NCBI GenBank assembly: GCA_003453555.1
Contig: DMLA01000008.1
Coordinates: 1-8,591, forward strand
Reading direction: 5' to 3'
DNA from: Chloroflexota bacterium
GTDB lineage: Bacteria > Chloroflexota > Anaerolineae > UBA7937
Length of the DNA: 8,591 nucleotides
This document shows, piece by piece, positions 4,023-8,591 of the stretch (its first letter is position 1; each line of letters begins with the position of its first letter). The translations under genes and the position numbers were made by a program. The notes below the pieces were generated by a model. That model was not told the DNA's origin. It made no database searches and saw nothing but the letters and a program-made list of their open reading frames with translations.

Positions 4023-5855
4023 TCATTCAATAGGCAGAGCGTATACCTTGTGATCCAGAGAACCGATATATATGATCCCTTCCGAGATGGTTGGGGAGCC
4101 GGAGATAGGGCCTTCGGTCTGGAAACGCCAGCGGAGTTCGCCGGACTGGGCATCGAGGCAGTAGAGATGGCCATCTATGGAGCCGAAATAGACCGCTCCT
4201 TCGGCCAGTCGAGGTGAGGAGGTGACGGCTTCTTCAGTAGAATAGTACCATTTTGGCTTTCCTGTCTTGGCCTCCAAGGCGTAGAGCCTGTGGTCTATGG
4301 AGCCGATATACACAACCCCCTTTGCCACAGCGGGGGAGGAGATGATAGGCCCCTCGGTGCGATATCGCCAGATGACCCCTCCCTTTTCCAGGTCGAGGGC
4401 GTAGATATGGCTATCTCCGCATCCTACGAGGATGAGGTCCTCCTCTACGGCTGGAGAGGAGGTGATCTTGCCGCCCGCTTGGTACTTCCACTTCACCTCA
4501 CCACTGGCCGCGTCGAGAGCATAGAGATACCCCTCCTCGTCTCCGAAGAAGAGGGTTCCGCCAGAAATAGCCGCGGAGGAGCGGATAGGGGCCTCTGCAT
4601 CGAAGCGCCAGGCTATTCGCCCCGTGCGAGCCCTCAAAGCGTAGAAAATTTGGTCGTCGGAACCGAAAAAGAGGTGCTCATAGGCTAACCGGGGCGAGGA
4701 ACGGATCCGCCCCTGGGTAGAAAGGCTCCACTTTATCCGCCCCGTTCGCATATGGAGGGCGTAAAACAAATTGTCCTCTGAGCCGAAGAAGACGAGATCG
4801 TCAGCCACCAAAGGCGAGGAGGCTATCCCCCCTTGAGTGGCGTATTCCCAGAGAGGTTCTCCCCTCTGGGCATTGAGGGCGTAAAGGTTTCGGTCGTAAG
4901 AGCCCACGGAGAGGATACCCCCCGCCACCGCCGGGGAGGAGCGCACCTCGTCGCCGCAGGCGAAAGACCAGAGGGGCGAAATCACACCCCGGGGTTCTCT
5001 TTGCACTACTAAGGGAGGGGTTCTTTCTTTTTGAGCAGCGAGCAACTCCTTTTGCATCTCTTCCGCTGAACGGTATCGATCCTCGCTCTTATATTCCAGG
5101 GCCTTCATGACCATAGCCTCCACCTCTGGGGAGATGGAGGGGTTGAGTTGACGCGGGGGACGCTCGTGGAAGGTGAAGGGAGGATCCTTTCGAGGGTCGC
5201 GTCCGGTGAGCAGGTGATAGATGATAGCCCCCAAGGCGTAGATATCGCTCGCTGGCTCGGCGACCCCTTGATACCGCTCCGGTGCGGTGTAGCCTGGCGT
5301 GCCCTTCATACGGTCTTGCTCTTCAGAGGTCTCGACGATATCAAGATCGATGAGCATTAGATGGCCATCCTCTTTCACCACTATCTTTCTAAGTTCCAGA
5401 TGGCGGAAGACGAGAGGTGGCTGGCGTTTGTGCAAGCAGGAGAGGAGGTCGCAGATCTGAATCGCCCAAGTAAGGAGTTGGGCCTCAGGGAGGCCTGCGT
5501 CAGCCTCCTCTATGATAGTCTCCAGGTCTTTTCCTTCCCCACGCCCAAAGACCAGATAACTCCGCCGCCCCTCCTGGAAGTAATCGTAGATGGTGGGGAT
5601 AGCCGGATGATTGAGGCTGGCGAGGGTGTTGACTTTCCGTTCGAAGGCGGCTGCCACTCGCCGACTGGTGGTCGCGTCGAATATGAGGTTAATCATCTCT
5701 TCGACGATACAAAGGCGAGTGGTGCCCTGGAAGCGGTTATCGCGAGCCAGGTAGCGCGCCCTCCCCCGTTCCCGTTCCAGGACCTCCAGAATCTCGTACC
5801 GCCCCCCTATGGTTTTGCCAAGGGGCAAAATCCCTGTTAGACCCTTTTCATCCAT
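4023..5855 (-). CDS. Probable pseudokinase fused to an eight-repeat PQQ-like beta-propeller
   Basis: A 610-residue fusion. Residues about 18-280 form a Hanks-type Ser/Thr kinase fold: the APE region (GTPGYTAPERY), the alpha-F segment (SDIYALGAIIYHLLTGRDP) and the late arginine (DRYRSAEEM) are intact. The catalytic positions are not. The glycine loop reads ERERGRARY, the VAIK lysine is E52, the alpha-C glutamate is K74, HRDLKPxN reads FRHLELRK (Asp to H152, Asn to K157) and DFG reads D170-L-D172. Phosphotransfer is therefore unlikely. From about residue 305 there are eight repeats of about 40 residues of the form SSPAV..G.VYFGS.D..LYALDA.TG...W.Y, i.e. a closed eight-bladed PQQ-type propeller. 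PLWSF before repeat 1 can close the ring. No transmembrane segment is visible, so it is probably cytoplasmic. I chose the ATG at 5855: a TATAAT box lies 10 bases upstream, and the longer frame to 5894 would start inside the -35. The 81-residue gene follows 17 bases later. Confidence 0.9.
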   Translation of the reverse strand: MDEKGLTGILPLGKTIGGRYEILEVLERERGRARYLARDNRFQGTTRLCIVEEMINLIFDATTSRRVAAAFERKVNTLASLNHPAIPTIYDYFQEGRRSYLVFGRGEGKDLETIIEEADAGLPEAQLLTWAIQICDLLSCLHKRQPPLVFRHLELRKIVVKEDGHLMLIDLDIVETSEEQDRMKGTPGYTAPERYQGVAEPASDIYALGAIIYHLLTGRDPRKDPPFTFHERPPRQLNPSISPEVEAMVMKALEYKSEDRYRSAEEMQKELLAAQKERTPPLVVQREPRGVISPLWSFACGDEVRSSPAVAGGILSVGSYDRNLYALNAQRGEPLWEYATQGGIASSPLVADDLVFFGSEDNLFYALHMRTGRIKWSLSTQGRIRSSPRLAYEHLFFGSDDQIFYALRARTGRIAWRFDAEAPIRSSAAISGGTLFFGDEEGYLYALDAASGEVKWKYQAGGKITSSPAVEEDLILVGCGDSHIYALDLEKGGVIWRYRTEGPIISSPAVAKGVVYIGSIDHRLYALEAKTGKPKWYYSTEEAVTSSPRLAEGAVYFGSIDGHLYCLDAQSGELRWRFQTEGPISGSPTISEGIIYIGSLDHKVYALPIE

Positions 5856-5865
5856 CTCTAAGGCT

Positions 5866-5894
5866 ATTATACCGACGGTTCCCAGGGAAGGCAA
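5866..5894 (-). promoter_or_regulatory. Promoter of the kinase-like/propeller gene
   Basis: On the minus strand TTGCCT (5894-5889) and a perfect TATAAT (5871-5866) are 17 bases apart. Transcription would begin near 5859, about four bases before the ATG at 5855, so the mRNA would have almost no leader. The AGAG before the ATG is too short to be a normal ribosome binding site. It is back to back with the promoter at 5923-5931. Confidence 0.65.
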
Positions 5895-5922
5895 TAGGAC
5901 TCTGGTGGGAAATCTCGTCTGG

Positions 5923-5931
5923 TGATATAAT
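5923..5931 (+). promoter_or_regulatory. Extended -10 promoter of the MFS/YqeB operon
   Basis: TGA directly followed by a perfect TATAAT (5926-5931) makes a consensus extended -10; no good -35 is visible, which such promoters tolerate. The expected start, about 7 bases downstream, falls on the GTG codons at 5936/5939, so the transcript would be leaderless. Confidence 0.65.
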
Positions 5932-5935
5932 CTTT

Positions 5936-7234
5936 GTGGTGAACGAACTTGAGGCTAGTAGCGACATCGCTGTCCGCCACTTGCGGCGGAATTTCATCCT
6001 GGGGGTAGTAAACGGCGCCCTCTTCCAGTTTTCCAACACCCTAGTTAGCCCCTCTTTGGTGCTCCCTCTCTTCATGAGATATCTGACCGACTCCCATCTT
6101 CTCGTGGGCCTCATCCCTTCCATCCAGCAAGCGGGGTGGTTCCTCCCCCAGCTGGTGGCCTCGAGATATATTCAGCACCGGCCCCAGAAGAAGATATACT
6201 ATTCGGCGACGGCCATCGTCCGCGCCGGTAGTTGGGGGCTCCTCACCATCGCCCTCTTCACCCTAGGAGGGAGTCGGCTTCTCCTACTCGCTATCTTCTT
6301 CTCCCTCCTGGTGGTCTGCAGTTTCTCGGGCGGTGTGGGGGGCATATCCTTCATGGACATCGTAGGGAAGGCGATCCCTGTGACCAGGAGGGGGGCTTTC
6401 TTTGGGGGTCGCAACTTCTTGGGTGGCATCCTAGCCTTCATGGGGGGGTTCATAGTCAAATACGCTCTTGACCAAAGCGGTTATCCCTTCCCCGCCAACT
6501 TCGGCCTCCTTTTCACCCTCTCCTTTCTGGCGCTATCGGTGGCCCTTTTCCTCTTCACCCAGGTTGTGGAGCCGGTGGGGCCGGTTCATGAAGGGGAGGT
6601 GGCTCTTCTCCAACAGTTTCGGCGCGCCTGGGGGATGGTGGAAAACGATGCTCTGTATCGGCGGTTCCTCTTCCTGCGCCTTTGTCTCATGGCTACCCAG
6701 ATGGCTACACCTTTTTACATCCTCTACGCCCGAGACCGTTTGGGGATCCCGGAAGGGATGGTAGGGCTTTATCTCTCTGCCATGACCGTGGTGAGCGTGG
6801 GATCTAACTTGGTCTGGAGCCGCATTAGCGACCGGCGAAGCAATAAACTTCTCATTCAAATCGCTTCCATCCTGGGGTTGGGCATACCTCTCTCGGCGCT
6901 CTTCATTCCCCATCTGTCTGGCCTTTTCTCCCCAGAGAACTTAGGGTATCTCTTCGGCATAGTCTTTGTCCTCCTGGGGAGCCATACCGCGGGGGCGCAG
7001 ATCGGGAATATCAACTTCCTGTTGGAGATCAGCCCTGCTGCCGAGAGGCCGATATATCTGGGGTTCGCTAACACCCTTTTTGGGATGGCCCTTCTAGCCT
7101 CTGCGGTGGGAGGGGTCATCGTGGAGGTGGCGGGGTTCGACGTTCTCTTTTCTCTCACGCTAGCCTTCTACGCTCTGGCCATCGGCTTGAGCCTCACCTT
7201 AAAGGACCCCCGGGAGGAGATAGTTGGATATTAA
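5936..7234 (+). CDS. MFS-type multidrug/solute transporter-like membrane protein
   Basis: A 432-residue integral membrane protein of the major facilitator superfamily. It has roughly a dozen hydrophobic segments, about the usual family length. A motif-A-like loop follows the second segment of the first half (ASRYIQHRPQKKIYY), and its counterpart in the second half is WSRISDRRSNKLL near residues 294-306, with the conserved Asp-Arg. The conserved block FMDIVGKAIPVTRRGAFFGGRN precedes the middle segments. The substrate cannot be read from the sequence. The start is GTG at 5936 or GTG at 5939. There is no ribosome binding site, and the TATAAT box ends at 5931, so the mRNA is probably leaderless; 5939 would sit almost at +1. 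The end overlaps the YqeB-family gene by 11 bases, which suggests translational coupling and a shared pathway, for example uptake or export of a purine-like compound. That role is inference. It diverges from the kinase-like gene. Confidence 0.88.
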   Translation: MVNELEASSDIAVRHLRRNFILGVVNGALFQFSNTLVSPSLVLPLFMRYLTDSHLLVGLIPSIQQAGWFLPQLVASRYIQHRPQKKIYYSATAIVRAGSWGLLTIALFTLGGSRLLLLAIFFSLLVVCSFSGGVGGISFMDIVGKAIPVTRRGAFFGGRNFLGGILAFMGGFIVKYALDQSGYPFPANFGLLFTLSFLALSVALFLFTQVVEPVGPVHEGEVALLQQFRRAWGMVENDALYRRFLFLRLCLMATQMATPFYILYARDRLGIPEGMVGLYLSAMTVVSVGSNLVWSRISDRRSNKLLIQIASILGLGIPLSALFIPHLSGLFSPENLGYLFGIVFVLLGSHTAGAQIGNINFLLEISPAAERPIYLGFANTLFGMALLASAVGGVIVEVAGFDVLFSLTLAFYALAIGLSLTLKDPREEIVGY

Positions 7235-8027
7235 AGTGGTAGTGAAGGGGGGAGGGGACCTGGGCACGGGGGTAGTCCATCGGCTCCACCGAGCGGGGAT
7301 GAGGATCATCATCACCGAACTCTCCGGGCCTCTAGTGATCCGTCGCGCTGTGGCTTTCGCCACCGCCATCTACTCGGGGGTTGTAGAGGTAGAGGGGGTG
7401 AGAGCCAGGAGGGTCGGCTCTTTGGAGGAGGCTTTGGCCGCTCATGAGAAGGGAGAGATCCCAGTCCTCATCGACCCCCAAGCCCAGGTGGTTGCTCAGT
7501 GGAAGCCAGATGTGGTGGTCGATGCCATCATGGCTAAGAGGAACACCGGGACTAAGATCACCGATGCGCCGTTAGTCATCGGCTTGGGACCAGGGTTCGA
7601 GGCGGGGTTGGATGTGCACGCGGTGGTGGAGACGGCCCGAGGCCATAACTTGGGGCGGGTGATCCTCTCCGGTAGTGCGGAGCCTCATACCGGTGTCCCC
7701 GGGGAGGTGGCTGGGTATACTTTCCAGCGGGTCTTGCTCGCCCCTTCTGCTGGGACTTTCCAGGCCGTTCGACGCATAGGAGATAGAGTGGAGGCAGGAG
7801 CCACAGTGGGGCATGTGGACTCCCAGCCGGTGAGGGCGGCCATCGGAGGGGTGTTGAGGGGCATAATCGCCGATGGGGTGAAGGTGGTGGAGGGGATGAA
7901 GTTGGGCGATGTTGACCCGCGGGGCCTGGTGGAGTATTGTTTCACCATCTCCGATAAGGCGCGGGCTATCGGTGGCGGGGTGCTGGAAGCCATCCTCTAT
8001 CTGGGACGGGAAAAGGGTCTCCTGTAG
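7224..8027 (+). CDS. yqeB: YqeB/EF2563-family selenium-dependent molybdenum hydroxylase accessory protein
   Basis: A 267-residue cytoplasmic protein of the YqeB (EF2563) family, found with selenium-dependent molybdenum hydroxylases such as the xanthine dehydrogenase-like enzymes. The N-terminal half begins with a Rossmann-type loop, VVKGGGDLGTGVVHRLHRAG (about 6-25), then ITELSGPLVIRRAVAFATAI, the family's characteristic wording, and later VVDAIMAKRNTGT and GLGPGFEAGLDVHAVVET. The C-terminal part (GDRVEAGATVGHVDSQPV, then GGVLRGIIADGVKV and GDVDPRG) looks like a lipoyl-type barrel-sandwich fold, as in relatives. The exact biochemical role is not established; cofactor maturation or selenium insertion is proposed from gene context. 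The start is TTG at 7224, with GGAGGAG at 7213-7219, and it overlaps the transporter gene by 11 bases. No hydroxylase subunit gene is in the window. The 8-oxoguanine deaminase at its left end is a typical companion. Confidence 0.9.
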   Translation: MDIKVVVKGGGDLGTGVVHRLHRAGMRIIITELSGPLVIRRAVAFATAIYSGVVEVEGVRARRVGSLEEALAAHEKGEIPVLIDPQAQVVAQWKPDVVVDAIMAKRNTGTKITDAPLVIGLGPGFEAGLDVHAVVETARGHNLGRVILSGSAEPHTGVPGEVAGYTFQRVLLAPSAGTFQAVRRIGDRVEAGATVGHVDSQPVRAAIGGVLRGIIADGVKVVEGMKLGDVDPRGLVEYCFTISDKARAIGGGVLEAILYLGREKGLL

Positions 8028-8101
8028 CGGTCAGCACGAGCAATAGGCCAATAGATCGTGACCACTTATGAGAGGCTCCTCTCGGGCCTGCATCCTGAAT
8101 T

Positions 8102-8161
8102 TGTAGTATCCGAGCCCGTCTCGGACATCCGAATACGCCGCAGGCAAGCCGAGACGCTACA
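8102..8161. repeat. Imperfect inverted repeat with TGTAG/CTACA ends
   Basis: TGTAG (8102-8106) and CTACA (8157-8161) are perfect complements at the ends. Inside, CGTCTCGG (8117-8124) pairs with CCGAGACG (8149-8156), leaving a 10-base bulge on the left arm and a 24-base loop. CCGAG (8110-8114) and CTCGG (8120-8124) offer a smaller alternative hairpin. It fills much of the 226-base gap after the YqeB-family gene; I see no reading frame, U-tract or clear promoter there. The outer ends resemble those of the palindrome at 3319-3360. Confidence 0.5.
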
Positions 8162-8253
8162 GGAACTCGAAGAGGAATCGAGGCTTTAGCCGGTCAAGGA
8201 GGAGGTTGTCGCCTCGAAGGACGACTCTACGAAATGTATGGGAGGTAGAACAG

Positions 8254-8591
8254 ATGCGAACTCTACTTAGTCTAGTCGCAGCCATAACTCTAGCCCTTAC
8301 CTCAGCCTGCGCTGAGGTTGCGCCCCCGACTCCAACTGAAGCCCCAACAAAAGTTCCAACTCCCACCCCCACCGAAATCCCAGCCCCGACCCCAACTAAA
8401 GAAGTTACTCCCACTATTGCCATTATTGAGATTGACCCCCGGGAAATAGGGGGAGTAACTGGCGAGGAGATGTTGGTTGAGTTTGAGGGAGAAAGCCAAA
8501 GACTATTTAGATATACTCTTAGCAATGGTGAGAGTTTTTTCCGCCTTGGCTTTTATCCTGACCTGCCGGAGATTTCGGAATCACCAGATTT
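8254..8591 (+). CDS. Secreted, probable lipoprotein with Pro/Thr-rich linker (3' end outside window)
   Basis: The frame starts at ATG 8254, with GGAGGT at 8241-8246 seven bases upstream, and stays open to the window edge (112 codons). The protein begins MRTLLSLVAAITLALTSAC: a short positive N-terminus, a hydrophobic core and a cysteine at residue 19. That fits a lipoprotein signal peptide, although the lipobox (LTSAC) has Thr rather than Leu at -3, so ordinary Sec export is possible. A flexible Pro/Thr/Glu linker follows (about 23-52, with repeated PTPT and APTP), typical of surface proteins of Gram-positive-like and Chloroflexota bacteria. A folded domain then begins (IIEIDPREIGGVTGEEMLVEFEG, positions about 56-78 in two overlapping short pieces: IIEIDPREIGGV and TGEEMLVEFEG). 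I do not recognise the domain. Its function cannot be told from this part, and it is probably transcribed separately from the YqeB gene. Confidence 0.8.
   Translation, partial: MRTLLSLVAAITLALTSACAEVAPPTPTEAPTKVPTPTPTEIPAPTPTKEVTPTIAIIEIDPREIGGVTGEEMLVEFEGESQRLFRYTLSNGESFFRLGFYPDLPEISESPD

Noticed and set aside
4026..5000. Regular 120-bp periodicity that might look like a tandem DNA repeat
   Set aside because: It is the coding of the 40-residue propeller blades; the copies are diverged at the DNA level and explained by the protein repeat.
5361..5840. Open frame on the plus strand opposite the kinase-like domain
   Set aside because: It is antisense to well-supported kinase motifs and has no start signals.
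5856..5894. 13-residue N-terminal extension of the kinase-like protein
   Set aside because: The TTG start codon coincides with the -35 box of the gene's own promoter and there is no ribosome binding site.
8029..8063. Inverted repeat GGTCA...CACGA / TCGTGACC after the YqeB-family gene
   Set aside because: The stem needs a 3-base bulge and a 16-base loop and has no U-tract, so it is not a credible terminator.

Overview
The window looks like a piece of a bacterial chromosome, most likely from a Chloroflexota (Anaerolineae-like) lineage. That placement is inferred from the recognisable style of several proteins: a kinase-like domain with the EMINLIFD / LNHPAIPTIYDYF wording, two small basic or acidic proteins, and moderately GC-rich DNA. 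It has no rRNA, tRNA, CRISPR array or transposase that I can see, and no gene-free stretch longer than about 240 bases.

Layout. (1) Positions 2-712, plus strand: the C-terminal part of an 8-oxoguanine deaminase-type amidohydrolase that enters from outside the window. (2) Positions 814-1879, plus strand: a near-consensus promoter followed by a conserved protein of unknown function. (3) Around 1956-1993: a two-way terminator where the plus-strand gene meets a minus-strand block. (4) Positions 2037-5855, minus strand, in transcription order: a serine/threonine-kinase-like protein fused to an eight-repeat PQQ-type beta-propeller, an 81-residue protein, a 61-residue very basic protein, an OmpR/PhoB-family response regulator with its own promoter, a 22-residue Lys-Pro repeat peptide and a rubredoxin-like protein. 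(5) Positions 5926-8027, plus strand, divergent from the kinase-like gene: an MFS transporter whose end overlaps a YqeB/EF2563-family molybdenum-hydroxylase accessory gene. (6) Positions 8254-8591: the start of a secreted, probably lipid-anchored protein that runs off the window.

The 8-oxoguanine deaminase and the YqeB-family protein both belong, in other bacteria, to the purine / selenium-dependent molybdenum hydroxylase setting. The two ends of the window may therefore serve purine salvage or catabolism, with a regulatory and redox block lying between them.

The most notable signals are these. First, the kinase-like domain has lost its catalytic residues and carries a swapped Lys/Glu pair, so it is probably a pseudokinase. 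Second, four evenly spaced half-sites lie directly upstream of a -10 box between the response regulator gene and the Lys-Pro/rubredoxin genes, in a PhoB-like arrangement, and the predicted transcript would begin with a strong hairpin. Third, two back-to-back TATAAT boxes sit so close to the starts of the kinase-like and MFS genes that both mRNAs are probably leaderless or nearly so.
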